From positions 48,945 to 112,944 of the forward strand of contig CAYTKQ010000009.1 of NCBI GenBank assembly GCA_964438705.1: a stretch of 64,000 nt of DNA. The letters are read 5' to 3'. Below the pieces are notes generated by a model, which searched no databases, was not told the origin of the DNA, and saw only the letters and a program-made list of their open reading frames with translations. The stretch's first letter is position 1; each line of letters opens with the position of its first letter. A program made the translations under genes and the position numbers. This DNA is from Christensenella sp964438705 (GTDB lineage Bacteria; Bacillota; Clostridia; Christensenellales; Christensenellaceae). Positions 18,018 to 27,102 of this stretch are shown here, in pieces.

Positions 18018-19013
18018 TTAAAACGATTGAGCCTGAACCGCCGTGATCGCCACAACGGAAACGATATCCTCCACGCTGCATCCGCGGGACAGATCATTCA
18101 CCGGACGCGCGAGGCCCTGGCTCACCGGCCCGATGGCTTCCGCGTTCGCGAGACGCTGCACAAGCTTATATCCGATGTTTCCCGCTTGAATATCGGGGAA
18201 GATCAGCACATTGGCATGACCCGCCACCTTGCTGCCCGGGCTTTTGAGCTGCCCGACTGCCTCAATGAGCGCCGCGTCCGCCTGCAGCTCTCCGTCCACA
18301 CTGAGCTCCGGCGACAATTCCTTTACAAGGCGTGTTGCCTCGATCACTTTATCAACATGCTCATGCTTTGCGCTGTTCTTCGTCGAAAACGAAAGCATCG
18401 CCACTCTGGGGTCTATGCCCGCAAGCGTTTTGGCCGTGTCCGCCGAAGCGATCGCGATTGCCGCAAGCTCTTCCGCCGTCGGATTGATGTTGATCGCGCA
18501 GTCCGCAAACACCATCACGCCGTCGTCTCCCCACTTTTTGTCCGGATGCTCCATAATAAAGCTGCTGGATACGATCGACACACCGGGTTTTGTTTTGATG
18601 ACCTGCAAGGCCGGGCGTAAGGTGTCGCCGGTGGAATGGATCGCGCCGGACACCATGCCGTCCGCATCATTCGCTTTGATCATAAGCACCGCATAATAAA
18701 GCGTATCCTTTACGGTCTCTTTCGCCTGTTCCGGCGTGATGCCCTTGCTTTTGCGCATTTCATAGAACATATCCGCATATTCTTGAAGCTTCGGAGACGT
18801 AACCGGATCGATGATCGTTACGCCGGAAAGATCGACGTTCTTCGTATTGGCTGCTTTGATTTCCTGTTCATCGCCAAGCAATATCACGTGCGCGATCCCT
18901 TGTTCCGCAATCTTTGCGGCGGCCTCGATCGTGCGCGGCTCGCTTCCCTCCGGCAAAACGATATTCTTACTGACCGTTTTTGCCTTTTCCTTGATTCTGT
19001 CCATTAATGACAT
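18018..19013 (-). CDS. pta: Phosphate acetyltransferase
   Basis: Converts acetyl-CoA and phosphate to acetyl-phosphate. 331 residues from ATG 19013 (MSLMDRIKEKAK), which has GTGAGGTG about 7 nt upstream; it is the short, single-domain type. Motifs ADGMVSGAIHSTGDTLRPAL near 125 and the C-terminal GLARPVNDLSRGCS are clear. It is followed by ackA and diverges from tmcAL. Confidence 0.97.
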   Translation of the reverse strand: MSLMDRIKEKAKTVSKNIVLPEGSEPRTIEAAAKIAEQGIAHVILLGDEQEIKAANTKNVDLSGVTIIDPVTSPKLQEYADMFYEMRKSKGITPEQAKETVKDTLYYAVLMIKANDADGMVSGAIHSTGDTLRPALQVIKTKPGVSIVSSSFIMEHPDKKWGDDGVMVFADCAININPTAEELAAIAIASADTAKTLAGIDPRVAMLSFSTKNSAKHEHVDKVIEATRLVKELSPELSVDGELQADAALIEAVGQLKSPGSKVAGHANVLIFPDIQAGNIGYKLVQRLANAEAIGPVSQGLARPVNDLSRGCSVEDIVSVVAITAVQAQSF

Positions 19014-19064
19014 TTTTTGACACCTCACGATTTTTTATATTGAATTTCAAAATATTGATTTCTC

Positions 19065-19073
19065 TGTTATAAT
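19065..19073 (+). promoter_or_regulatory. Extended -10 promoter for tmcAL
   Basis: TGTTATAAT on the plus strand, about 49 nt before the tmcAL start; no good -35 hexamer at 17 nt, as is common for extended -10 promoters. The region is AT-rich and shared with the divergent pta gene. Confidence 0.45.
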
Positions 19074-19121
19074 GACACTCATATATTATATATAAAAAAC
19101 GGAGTATTGCAAAGGTCTTTT

Positions 19122-20297
19122 ATGAAAATAGCGGGAATCATAGCAGAATATAATCCATTTCATACCGGGCACGCCTATCACATCGCGAAAACGCGTGAAA
19201 AATGCGGCGCCGATCACATCATTTGTGTGATAAGCGGGAATTTTACACAGCGCGGAGAACCGGCGATCTATGACAAATGGGCGCGCGCGCGCGCCGCGCT
19301 CGAAAATGGCGCGGACCTCGTGCTCGAGCTTCCCTTCTGTTATGCAGTGCAGAGCGCGGAAGGCTTTGCGCAGGGCGGCATCGGGGTTTTGGATGCGCTT
19401 TCCTGCATCGATTTTCTCTCGTTTGGCGCGGAAAACGATGATGTCGACACCATGCGGCGCATTGCCGAAACGCTGATCAACGAACCCGCAGATTTTCATG
19501 CGACGCTCAAGTGTGCGCTTCTTAAGGGATTGTCCTATCCCGCTGCGCGCGCAAACGCGCTCACCGCCCTTTTGCCAAACGCACAAGATGCGCTGTGGGC
19601 CTGCCCCAACAATATTCTTGGTATCGAATATATCAAGGCGCTCATAAAAACCGGAAGCCGCATCGAGCCGTCTGCTGTGAAGCGGCAGGGCGGCGGATAT
19701 GCCTCTGCTTCCCTTCACGAGCGTTTTTCCAGTGCCAAAGCCATCCGCAGCGCAATAAGAAAAGGAAATATGGAATATCTTCGCTTTTTGCCTAAATACG
19801 ATGCGGCGGCGTACGGGGAACCTGTTTTTCCTGAAATGATGTTCCCTTTTTTGATATTTCGCTTAAGAAGCATGCAGCTTTTCGAAATTGAAAAGATTGA
19901 AGGGGTGTGCGAAGGACTGGAATATAAGATCGCCGATGCAGCGAAGACTTCGCAAAGCTATCACGAACTGATCGGAAAGATCAAAAGCAAGCGTTTCACC
20001 TATACGCGCATTCAGCGTGTACTGCTCTATTGTTTGTTTGGGCTGACAAAGGACAAAATGGCTTCCCTGCGAGAGGAAAGGCTTTACGCAAGGGTGTTGG
20101 GCGTGCGCCGGGAATGTTTGCCGCTGTTGTCTTTATTATCCAAACGCTCAACGATCCGCCTCGTGACAAAAGCATCCGAGTTTTTGGAGAACCCGCTTTT
20201 TGAAGCCGATCTTTTTGCCACTGATATTTATTCGCTTTTCACAAAAAAAATCGCGCCCGGCGGACGCGATTTTACCACACAGTTTCCAATTATTTGA
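19122..20297 (+). CDS. tmcAL: tRNA(Met) cytidine acetate ligase (nucleotidyltransferase fold, YlbM type)
   Basis: Acetylates the wobble cytidine of elongator tRNA-Met using acetate and ATP in characterised relatives. 391 residues from ATG 19122 (MKIAGIIAEYNPFHTGH), with AAAGG upstream. The HxGH-like site HTGHAYH is at residues 13-19, VISGNFTQRGEP near 38. The C-terminal codons run through an inverted repeat that also acts as the terminator of the convergent patatin gene. Lone plus-strand gene between pta and the patatin gene. Confidence 0.93.
   Translation: MKIAGIIAEYNPFHTGHAYHIAKTREKCGADHIICVISGNFTQRGEPAIYDKWARARAALENGADLVLELPFCYAVQSAEGFAQGGIGVLDALSCIDFLSFGAENDDVDTMRRIAETLINEPADFHATLKCALLKGLSYPAARANALTALLPNAQDALWACPNNILGIEYIKALIKTGSRIEPSAVKRQGGGYASASLHERFSSAKAIRSAIRKGNMEYLRFLPKYDAAAYGEPVFPEMMFPFLIFRLRSMQLFEIEKIEGVCEGLEYKIADAAKTSQSYHELIGKIKSKRFTYTRIQRVLLYCLFGLTKDKMASLREERLYARVLGVRRECLPLLSLLSKRSTIRLVTKASEFLENPLFEADLFATDIYSLFTKKIAPGGRDFTTQFPII
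20243..20273 (-). terminator. Intrinsic terminator of the patatin gene, inside tmcAL coding sequence
   Basis: Minus strand: AAAATCGCG and CGCGATTTT arms around TCCGCCGGG, followed by eight T in total. It lies 17 nt past the patatin stop but within the last codons of tmcAL on the other strand. Confidence 0.8.
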
Positions 20298-21069
20298 ATC
20301 CAATCAATTCTTTTATTTCGGGAAGCGCATTTTGAGTGGCCTGTGCGCCGCGCGCGATGATGTCCTGAATATCTTTATATTGGCTTCCGCTGATATCCGC
20401 AAGCTCGGGCATGATGCACATGCTCGCTTTGGGAAGGTTTGTTTGCGCAAGATACCAGTCCGCAATGGAAAACGACGCCTGTGCAAGCCCAATCACACTT
20501 TTGGGCGGTGTGGTCGGTTCTCCCTTATAGGCGACATCCACCGCCACGACAACGTCCGGCTCCATGGCCCATGCCGCGTCGATCGCCGTACGGTCGATCA
20601 CGCCTCCGTCCACATAACTTCTTCCGCCGATCACATGCGGCATAAACATCCCCGGAATGGAGATGCTGGCCCGCACCGCCTCGTGGATCGGGCCTTTTGT
20701 AAACCGCGTGAGCTCTGCGCATTCAAAATAGGTTGCAATGCAGCAAAATGGTATTTTGGATTGCTCGATCGTCATATTTTTGGTCATCAGCTTAATGAGC
20801 TCCTGCACCTTATCCCCTTTTACATAGCCCTTTGCCGAAAGCGTCAAATCAAAATATTTTTTAAAATCAAACACGATCGCCAGATTTTCGAGCGTTTCCA
20901 GATTCGCTTCGGAAGCGTATATGCCTCCGACCAAGGAACCCATACTGCACCCGGCAATGGAATGGATCGGTATTTTGTTTTCGATCAGCACACGCAGTAC
21001 GCCGATGTGCGCAAATCCCCGTGCAGAGCCGCCACCAAGCGCCAAGCCTAATTTTTTCATCTTTGCCAT
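20290..21069 (-). CDS. Patatin-like phospholipase / serine lipid hydrolase
   Basis: 259 residues from ATG 21069, which follows GGGAGG by 7 nt. It has the patatin motifs: oxyanion loop LALGGGSARGFAHIG near residue 8, nucleophile elbow GCSMGS near 40 and the catalytic Asp in VDGGVIDRTAI near 155. The family hydrolyses acyl esters of lipids; the bacterial RssA/YchK branch has unknown substrates. It sits between two terminators, so it is probably transcribed partly alone. Confidence 0.88.
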   Translation of the reverse strand: MAKMKKLGLALGGGSARGFAHIGVLRVLIENKIPIHSIAGCSMGSLVGGIYASEANLETLENLAIVFDFKKYFDLTLSAKGYVKGDKVQELIKLMTKNMTIEQSKIPFCCIATYFECAELTRFTKGPIHEAVRASISIPGMFMPHVIGGRSYVDGGVIDRTAIDAAWAMEPDVVVAVDVAYKGEPTTPPKSVIGLAQASFSIADWYLAQTNLPKASMCIMPELADISGSQYKDIQDIIARGAQATQNALPEIKELIGFK

Positions 21070-21084
21070 CCGATACCTCCCACA

Positions 21085-21128
21085 ATAAGAAAAGTCTTTC
21101 TGTGCGTTCTCGCGCATGAAAGACTTTT
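21085..21128 (-). terminator. Terminator between the coiled-coil gene and the patatin gene
   Basis: Minus strand: AAAAGTCTTTC and GAAAGACTTTT arms (11 bp) around a GC-rich loop, then TTTTCTTATT. It overlaps the upstream extension of the patatin frame and supports the shorter patatin start. Confidence 0.75.
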
Positions 21129-21138
21129 TCATCATGTT

Positions 21139-21609
21139 TTATTCAAATTCCGCCTGATCCTTATTTTTCTTGTTGATAAAGTTGGATTGATTTTCCTTGA
21201 TGATATCCATATATTCCTTCATGTAGGAGGACAGATCCTCAAGGACATTGACCGCATAATCGTTCGCATTCACACGGATTTCATATGCCTGCTTCTGCGC
21301 CGTATCGATCACGCGATTTGCCTTTTCGTAGGCAAGCTGCGTCACCCGGTGCTCTTCAATGAGCTCCGCAAGGCGGTTGTCCACACCATCCAGTATGTTT
21401 TTAGCCTTATCCTGCGCTGAATCGATGATCTCCCGTTTGTGATCAAGCACCTCCTGCGCGTACACGATCTCGTCGGGCAGTGACGCCTTGACTTCCTCCA
21501 GTATTTCCAGAACAAATTCAACGTCGATCGTCTTTTTGTTGCCAAACAAAGATTTGCGGCTGTTATCCACCTCTTCAATGATCTCGTTCAGCAAATCAAA
21601 AATTTTCAT
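21139..21609 (-). CDS. Coiled-coil protein of unknown function, downstream of coaD
   Basis: 156 residues, acidic and helical almost throughout. Residues 1-60 (MKIFDLLNEIIEEVDNSR...) resemble the N-terminus of DivIVA-like or V-ATPase subunit H-like proteins that often follow coaD in Clostridia; residues 60-130 are heptad-rich (EKANRVIDTAQKQAYEIRV). No signal peptide or membrane segment. It overlaps coaD by 4 nt. I do not recognise a proven function. Confidence 0.75.
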   Translation of the reverse strand: MKIFDLLNEIIEEVDNSRKSLFGNKKTIDVEFVLEILEEVKASLPDEIVYAQEVLDHKREIIDSAQDKAKNILDGVDNRLAELIEEHRVTQLAYEKANRVIDTAQKQAYEIRVNANDYAVNVLEDLSSYMKEYMDIIKENQSNFINKKNKDQAEFE

Positions 21610-22085
21610 TTTGCATTTCCTCCGTTTATCATATCCGATACCTCAGCGGGAACATATTCGGATATGTCTGCATGAAATTCGATCAATTCGCGTACAGCGC
21701 TCGAGCTGATAAAGTAGGTCTCCGGCTTGGAAAGGAGCGCAACCGTTTCCACGCCCGGCAGCAGCTTTCCGTTGATGACGGACAACTGCTGCTCCAGCTC
21801 TAAATCCGTCCCCGTGCGAAGCCCCCGCACGATTATGCGGGAATCGAGCTGCTTCATCAAATCCACAAGCAAGCCGTCGAAGGCGACGGCCTCAACGCCG
21901 CCCATTCCGGCGGTCGCCCGGCGGATCATTTCAAGACGCTTCTGAACGGGAAAAAGGCTTTTTTTTGCGGTGTTGTTCAGTACGCCGACATATACCTTGG
22001 GAAATATGCCGCGCGCGCGCGCGATGATGTCCATATGTCCTTTTGTGATCGGGTCGAAGCTGCCCGGATACACACATGCTTGCAT
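21606..22085 (-). CDS. coaD: Phosphopantetheine adenylyltransferase
   Basis: Fourth step of coenzyme A synthesis: phosphopantetheine plus ATP to dephospho-CoA. 159 residues, with YPGSFDPITKGHMDI (TxGH site) at residues 6-20, RGLRTGTDLELE near 90 and the ISSSAVREL motif near 127. It starts one base after the rsmD stop, the common rsmD-coaD pair. Confidence 0.97.
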   Translation of the reverse strand: MQACVYPGSFDPITKGHMDIIARARGIFPKVYVGVLNNTAKKSLFPVQKRLEMIRRATAGMGGVEAVAFDGLLVDLMKQLDSRIIVRGLRTGTDLELEQQLSVINGKLLPGVETVALLSKPETYFISSSAVRELIEFHADISEYVPAEVSDMINGGNAK

Positions 22086-22634
22086 TTATTCCTCTTTCCA
22101 CCGGTAAAACGACAACAACGCTTTTCCGTACTTTTTCTGTTTCTCTGCGATAAAGCCCTTGGGCAGTATACCAAGCGGCGCGGCGCTTTCCACCACCACG
22201 ACCGCATCCCGCGCAAGCAGCCCATATTCCGCAAGCCCTTGCAAGGCGGCTTCGTAATGACCGGCCTCATAAGGCGGGTCTAAAAATACTATATCAAACT
22301 TTTCACTGTTTTGAAACAGTTTCATTGCAGCCAAGTAATCATTTTTCACAACGGCTGCGCGATCCTGCATTCCTGCCGCCGCTACATTATGCCAGATCAC
22401 TTCCTCCGCGCCGCCGCTCATATCCACAAATACGGCTTTTTTTGCTCCGCGTGACAGCGCCTCTAGGCCCAGCGCGCCGCTTCCCGCAAAGAGATCAAGC
22501 ACACGCGCATCCCGCAATTCGAACTGCAACCGACCAAACAAGGCTTCCTTGACCCGGTCGAGCGTCGGCCGCGTTTGATCTCCTTCCAAAGACAAAAGTT
22601 TCAGACCGCGTTTTTCGCCCGCAATGATCCTCAT
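22086..22634 (-). CDS. rsmD: 16S rRNA (guanine(966)-N2)-methyltransferase
   Basis: S-adenosylmethionine-dependent methylation of G966 in the 30S subunit. 182 residues, starting MRIIAGEKRGLKL; SAM loop DLFAGSGALGLEALSRGA near residue 46 and catalytic DPPY near 117. It overlaps the formyl-THF cyclo-ligase gene by 4 nt and abuts coaD. Confidence 0.94.
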   Translation of the reverse strand: MRIIAGEKRGLKLLSLEGDQTRPTLDRVKEALFGRLQFELRDARVLDLFAGSGALGLEALSRGAKKAVFVDMSGGAEEVIWHNVAAAGMQDRAAVVKNDYLAAMKLFQNSEKFDIVFLDPPYEAGHYEAALQGLAEYGLLARDAVVVVESAAPLGILPKGFIAEKQKKYGKALLSFYRWKEE

Positions 22635-23182
22635 TTGATGATTCCATCCGGCGTAATGATCATATCCATACGCACATCATGTGCCTCCACTGGGATACTA
22701 TCCACGATCTGAAAATCGTAGGCAATGGCAATCTTCTTCGCGTTTGTTGCGTGTTTCAAAAATTCATCATAATATCCACGTCCGAAACCGACCCTGTTTT
22801 TTGCTCTGTCAAAGGCAATGCCCGGAACGATGATCACGTCAAGCTCTGCCGGATCAATCATCACCGCGTCCGCAAACTTCGGCTGCGCGATACCAAAAGT
22901 GCTCAGTTCAAGGCCCGCGCTTTTGATGTCCGCAGCATGCAGCGTTTTTTCGTGCATGCACGGCAGCGATACCTTGATCCCCTGAAACATCATCCAGCCC
23001 GTGAGCATCGCCGTCTTGACCTCGCCGTCAAAGTCGCTGTAGCAAAGAACGTTTTTTGCGTCTTTGAGCGTTCCGCTTTCCGTTAGGTATTCATATATTT
23101 TGGCTGATTCATCCTCGATGTATTTTGAAGTCAGGCTTCTTCGCATATTCAGGATCTTTTCGCGAATCTGCTGTTTTGTCAT
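22631..23182 (-). CDS. 5-formyltetrahydrofolate cyclo-ligase
   Basis: ATP-dependent conversion of 5-formyl-THF to 5,10-methenyl-THF. 183 residues; the key VGFGRGYYDEFL motif near residue 140 and the VPGIAFDRAKNR segment just before it are present. It starts one base after alr and overlaps rsmD. It shares folate metabolism with glyA elsewhere in the window. Confidence 0.92.
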   Translation of the reverse strand: MTKQQIREKILNMRRSLTSKYIEDESAKIYEYLTESGTLKDAKNVLCYSDFDGEVKTAMLTGWMMFQGIKVSLPCMHEKTLHAADIKSAGLELSTFGIAQPKFADAVMIDPAELDVIIVPGIAFDRAKNRVGFGRGYYDEFLKHATNAKKIAIAYDFQIVDSIPVEAHDVRMDMIITPDGIIK

Positions 23183-24328
23183 CTATTGCTCCTCATTGTT
23201 TGAATTCACATATCGTCTCGGCACACGGGCATTGAAATCCAAAAGGACTTCATAGCTGATCGTCCCGCATATATCCGCGATCTCGTCCGCGTCCACCGTC
23301 TTGCCTCCCCTGCTGCCAAGCGCGACCACCGTATCGCCCGCGCCGATCGTTCCTATGATGTCCGTCACGTCGATCATCGTCTGATCCATACACACCCGCC
23401 CAATGATCGGCGCATAGAACGAATCTTCCTCTGTTGTGACGATCATACGGCCTTTGTTGGAGAGCAACCTGTTGTAGCCGTCTCCATAGCCGATCGCAAT
23501 CGTCGCCACCTTCGTTTCCCGCTGTGTGATGAAGGTGCTTCCATAGCCGACACACGCTCCTTCCTCGACGGTTTTTACGTGCGAAACCTCCGCCTCCACC
23601 TGCATGACAGGCAAAAGTTTGACCACTTTCCTGCTCACATCCCCCGAGGGATAATATCCATACATAGATATCCCGAACCGCACCATGTCGTGCGAGAATT
23701 GCGGCAGATCGATCGTGCCCGCGCTGTTGTCCGCATGGATCAAAGGATCATATCCCTTCTGTTTCAGCAAATCAATAAACTGCAGAAAATGCACATGCTG
23801 CTTTTCCGCGTGTGTCTTATTCTTCGCGTCACTGTTCGCAAAGTGGGTAAACGCACCCTTGAGCATAACGCGTTCGCACTTTTGCAGCGCTTCCACACAG
23901 GCCGCAAGCTCTTCTTCCCCCCGGATGCCCACACGGCACATGCCCGTATCAAATTTCAGATGGATGTCGCATGTTTTATCCTGCTTTTCACATTCCTCCT
24001 GCAAATACAGGATGTCGTCCGGCGTGAACACGCAAGGCTCGAGCCCAAGCGACACCGCAAGCTGCAGTTGTTCGCGGTTGGAGCGGCCCAAGATCATGAT
24101 CGGCAGCTCCGCTTCTTTCAGCGGCAAGCCCTCCTCCGCAAGCGCCACGGCAAGCATGCACACGCCTGCCTCCTTCGCGGCCAGTGCACAGGTAAGCGCG
24201 CCGTGCCCGTAGGCGTCCGCCTTCACCACCGCGACGATCCCGCAATTTTCGGGAAGGTTCGCCGCAGCGTTTTTGATATTCTGTTGCAGGTTGCCAAGAT
24301 CGATCCTGGCATATGTCTTTCGATACAA
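23183..24328 (-). CDS. alr: Alanine racemase
   Basis: PLP enzyme giving D-alanine for peptidoglycan. 381 residues; the PLP lysine is in VAVVKADAYGHGA near residue 35, and the catalytic tyrosine in the CVGYGSTF stretch near 270; IAIGYGDGYNR follows. It starts 10 nt after the ACT-domain gene and leads alr-cyclo-ligase-rsmD-coaD. Confidence 0.96.
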   Translation of the reverse strand: MYRKTYARIDLGNLQQNIKNAAANLPENCGIVAVVKADAYGHGALTCALAAKEAGVCMLAVALAEEGLPLKEAELPIMILGRSNREQLQLAVSLGLEPCVFTPDDILYLQEECEKQDKTCDIHLKFDTGMCRVGIRGEEELAACVEALQKCERVMLKGAFTHFANSDAKNKTHAEKQHVHFLQFIDLLKQKGYDPLIHADNSAGTIDLPQFSHDMVRFGISMYGYYPSGDVSRKVVKLLPVMQVEAEVSHVKTVEEGACVGYGSTFITQRETKVATIAIGYGDGYNRLLSNKGRMIVTTEEDSFYAPIIGRVCMDQTMIDVTDIIGTIGAGDTVVALGSRGGKTVDADEIADICGTISYEVLLDFNARVPRRYVNSNNEEQ

Positions 24329-24338
24329 ATCGCGCCTC

Positions 24339-24770
24339 TTAAATATTATAGATCATGTCTTCCGTCAGCATTTTAAGCCCGGAATCTTTCAGCTTTTCAA
24401 ACGCCTTTTCCGTTTCGTTCACGTGGAATATAATGATGGCATTGTCGCTGCTCGTGCCCACAAACGAATACAGATATTCAATGCCGATCTCGTTGTCCTG
24501 CAAAATCTTGAGCACGCTTGTAAGCCCGCCCGGCTGATCGTCCACCTCGATACCCAGCACCTCCGTCATTGAGGCTGTGAAACCCGCTTCCTTAACGATT
24601 TGGAGCGCCTTTTGCGGATCATTCACAATGCAGCGCAGGATGCCGAATTCGGCGGTATCCGAAATGCTGAGCGCCTTCAAATCGATACTTTGATCCGAAA
24701 GCGTTTTTGCCAGACTGTAGAGCCGGCCTTTTCTGTTTTCCACAAATACCGATATCTGTTTGATCAACAT
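24339..24770 (-). CDS. Tandem ACT-domain protein, aromatic-metabolism associated
   Basis: 143 residues from ATG 24770, which has GGAGG 7 nt upstream (overlapping the iorB stop); longer readings run back into iorB. Two ACT domains: residues 1-66 (ISVFVENRKGRLYSLAKTL) and 70-143 (VDDQPGGLTSVLKILQDNEI). ACT domains bind amino acids. Such genes commonly accompany paaK and iorAB in Clostridia, so a regulator or sensor for aromatic amino acids is likely, but this is inference. Confidence 0.85.
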   Translation of the reverse strand: MLIKQISVFVENRKGRLYSLAKTLSDQSIDLKALSISDTAEFGILRCIVNDPQKALQIVKEAGFTASMTEVLGIEVDDQPGGLTSVLKILQDNEIGIEYLYSFVGTSSDNAIIIFHVNETEKAFEKLKDSGLKMLTEDMIYNI

Positions 24771-24772
24771 AT

Positions 24773-25360
24773 TCATCCCTCCGAAAGGTTGTAGCCAAGC
24801 ATAAACGCCTGTTCGTTCATATCCGCAAATTTGGGTTTGACTACGGAACGTACTGCCTCGATCCACACATCCTTTTCAATGTCCATATTCTTTGCCAAAA
24901 CGCCTAGCAGCACGGTGTTGACCGCTTTCACGTTCCCAACCGCGTTCGCAAGCGCAAGCGCATCCACAAACACCGCGTCCGGAAAGCTTGTTTTGATTTT
25001 CTCCTGAATATCCTGTGGATATTCGGCCGCGCCGGTGATGACGGGCATGGGCAATATCTGCTGCGTGTTGCAATAGATTTTCCCATTTCGGGGATCAAGA
25101 TACGCCAGCCAGCGCAGACCTTCCAATTCCTCAAAGGCCAATAAAATGTCCGCACCGCATTCGTCGATCACGGGGGAGTAAACCTTCTCTCCTTTGTCGC
25201 CGATGCGCACATAGGTTACCACGCTTCCGCCGCGCTGCGCCATGCCATGAACCTCGGAAAGTTTTACGTCATAATCGAGCTTTAAGGCGATCTGTCCGAA
25301 CACCATGCTCGCAAGCAGGGTACCCTGTCCGCCAACTCCGGCAATCAATATACTTTTCAT
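24773..25360 (-). CDS. iorB: Indolepyruvate:ferredoxin oxidoreductase, beta subunit
   Basis: Smaller subunit (195 residues, gamma-type domain of 2-oxoacid:ferredoxin oxidoreductases) with ILIAGVGGQGTLLASMVFGQ at the N-terminus and SEVHGMAQRGGSVVTYVRIG near 36. With IorA it oxidises aryl pyruvates from Trp, Phe and Tyr to aryl-acetyl-CoA. It overlaps iorA by 4 nt. Confidence 0.93.
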   Translation of the reverse strand: MKSILIAGVGGQGTLLASMVFGQIALKLDYDVKLSEVHGMAQRGGSVVTYVRIGDKGEKVYSPVIDECGADILLAFEELEGLRWLAYLDPRNGKIYCNTQQILPMPVITGAAEYPQDIQEKIKTSFPDAVFVDALALANAVGNVKAVNTVLLGVLAKNMDIEKDVWIEAVRSVVKPKFADMNEQAFMLGYNLSEG

Positions 25361-27084
25361 TTACATTCACCCCCAATCGCGTGGAAGGGACAAATATCCG
25401 CACACAATCCGCAGCCGATGCACAGTGACGCGTCGATGCGCACCGCGTTTTCCCCTTTTACGATTGCGGGGCAGCCAAGCTTCATACACGCCCCGCAGTT
25501 TTTGCATTCCTCAGATACGGTGAAGCTTTCCTTCACTGCACTTTTATCGATCAGCACACACGGACGCTCTGTGATGACGACCGAAAGCTCCTCGCGCTCC
25601 GTCTCCTCGCGCAGCGCTTTTTCGAGCGCGAGCAAATCGAACGGATCGACCACGCGCACATTCTTCACGCCAAGCGTCTCCACCAGCTTCGGGATGCTGA
25701 CCGCAGGCGCGCTCTGCCCCTTTGCTGTCTTCCCCGTTGCGGGATGATCCTGATGCCCCGTCATACCCGTCGTCGAGTTGTCAAGGATCAGCACCGTGGA
25801 TGTCGCCCCGTTGTAGACCATGTTCGTGAGGCCTGTGATGCCCGAATGCATGAAGGTGCTGTCGCCGATCACGCTCACGAGCTTGCGCGCAAACGCTTCG
25901 CCGCGCGCCTTTTCCATGCCGTGCGCCATGCCGATGGACGCGCCCATGCACAGCGTCGTATCGATCGCGGACAGCGGCGCACCCGCGCCGAGCGTATAGC
26001 AGCCGATGTCGCCCATCGCCGTCAGCTTCAGCTTGTTGAACATATAATACACTGCGCGGTGCGGACAACCGGGGCACAGCACCGGCGGACGCATAGGCAG
26101 TATGCCCGTTTGCACCGGGCTGCATGTTTCCCCGCAAATTTTTTCTTTGATCAAGCGTACGGAATATTCTCCCTGCACAGTGAACAGCTCTTTGCCCTTG
26201 ACATCAATTCCGGCGGCCTTCATTTGATTTTCAAAGAAAGGCTCCAGTTCCTCGATCACATAGAGGGTCTTTACCTGCGAGGCAAACTCCCTGATCTTTT
26301 TGAGCGGAATAGGGTACACCAGACCGAGCTTCAGGACGCTTGCTTCGGGAAGGGCTTCTTTCACATAATTATAGCATGTCCCGCTCGTGATCACGCCAAT
26401 GTCCGTACCGTTCATTTCTACGCGGTTCAAATCCGTTGTTTCCGCATATTCCGCAAGATCCTTCATGCGCTGCTCGACGACGATGTGCCGTGCCTTCGCC
26501 ATTCCGGGCATCATGACATATTTCTGGATGTTCTTTTCATATCCTTTGACCGGGATCTCCACGCGTTCCTGCGTATTTACAACGCCGCGCGAATGCGAAA
26601 TCCTTGTGTTGGAGCGCAGAAGCACGGGCGTATCAAACTGTTCGCTCAGCTCAAACGCCGCTTTCATGTAATCCTTTGCTTCTCCGCTGTCCGCAGGTTC
26701 AAGCATGGGCACATGAGAACTGCGCGCGTAAAAGCGCGAATCCTGCTCATTCTGGCTGGAGTGCATCCCCGGGTCATCCGCTACGAGGATTACAAGCCCG
26801 CCGTTCACGCCCGTATAAGACGCTGTGAAAAGCGGATCGGCTGCCACGTTGAGCCCCACATGCTTCATGCAGCACAGCGCACGCGCGCCGCCATAGCACG
26901 CGCCCGCCGCGACCTCAAGCGCCACCTTTTCATTGGGTGCCCATTCCGCATAGACCTCGTCATATTTTACGATATTTTCTGTTACTTCCGTACTCGGCGT
27001 GCCGGGATAGGAGGACACCACGTGGACCCCCGCCTCATACGCTCCCTGCGCATACGCCTCGTTCCCAAGCATAATCTTCTTCAT
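25357..27084 (-). CDS. iorA: Indolepyruvate:ferredoxin oxidoreductase, alpha subunit
   Basis: 575 residues. N-terminal pyrimidine-binding domain (MLGNEAYAQGAYEAGVHVVSSYPGTP region), TPP-binding domain with the GDS ... NN-type motif (VIGDSTFMHSGITGL, then ILDNSTTGMTG near 430), and a C-terminal ferredoxin domain with two clusters, CKNCGACMKLGCP and CIGCGLCADICP. It makes acyl-CoA and reduced ferredoxin from aryl 2-oxo acids. Operon paaK-iorA-iorB-ACT. Confidence 0.95.
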   Translation of the reverse strand: MKKIMLGNEAYAQGAYEAGVHVVSSYPGTPSTEVTENIVKYDEVYAEWAPNEKVALEVAAGACYGGARALCCMKHVGLNVAADPLFTASYTGVNGGLVILVADDPGMHSSQNEQDSRFYARSSHVPMLEPADSGEAKDYMKAAFELSEQFDTPVLLRSNTRISHSRGVVNTQERVEIPVKGYEKNIQKYVMMPGMAKARHIVVEQRMKDLAEYAETTDLNRVEMNGTDIGVITSGTCYNYVKEALPEASVLKLGLVYPIPLKKIREFASQVKTLYVIEELEPFFENQMKAAGIDVKGKELFTVQGEYSVRLIKEKICGETCSPVQTGILPMRPPVLCPGCPHRAVYYMFNKLKLTAMGDIGCYTLGAGAPLSAIDTTLCMGASIGMAHGMEKARGEAFARKLVSVIGDSTFMHSGITGLTNMVYNGATSTVLILDNSTTGMTGHQDHPATGKTAKGQSAPAVSIPKLVETLGVKNVRVVDPFDLLALEKALREETEREELSVVITERPCVLIDKSAVKESFTVSEECKNCGACMKLGCPAIVKGENAVRIDASLCIGCGLCADICPFHAIGGECK

Positions 27085-27102
27085 TTTGTTACCATTCCTT
27101 TT

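Noticed and set aside
24449..24456. Fifth GCTCGTGC core
   Set aside because: It is inside the ACT-domain coding sequence, far from the sugar locus, and lacks the flanking symmetry of the other sites; an 8-mer is expected by chance at this GC content.
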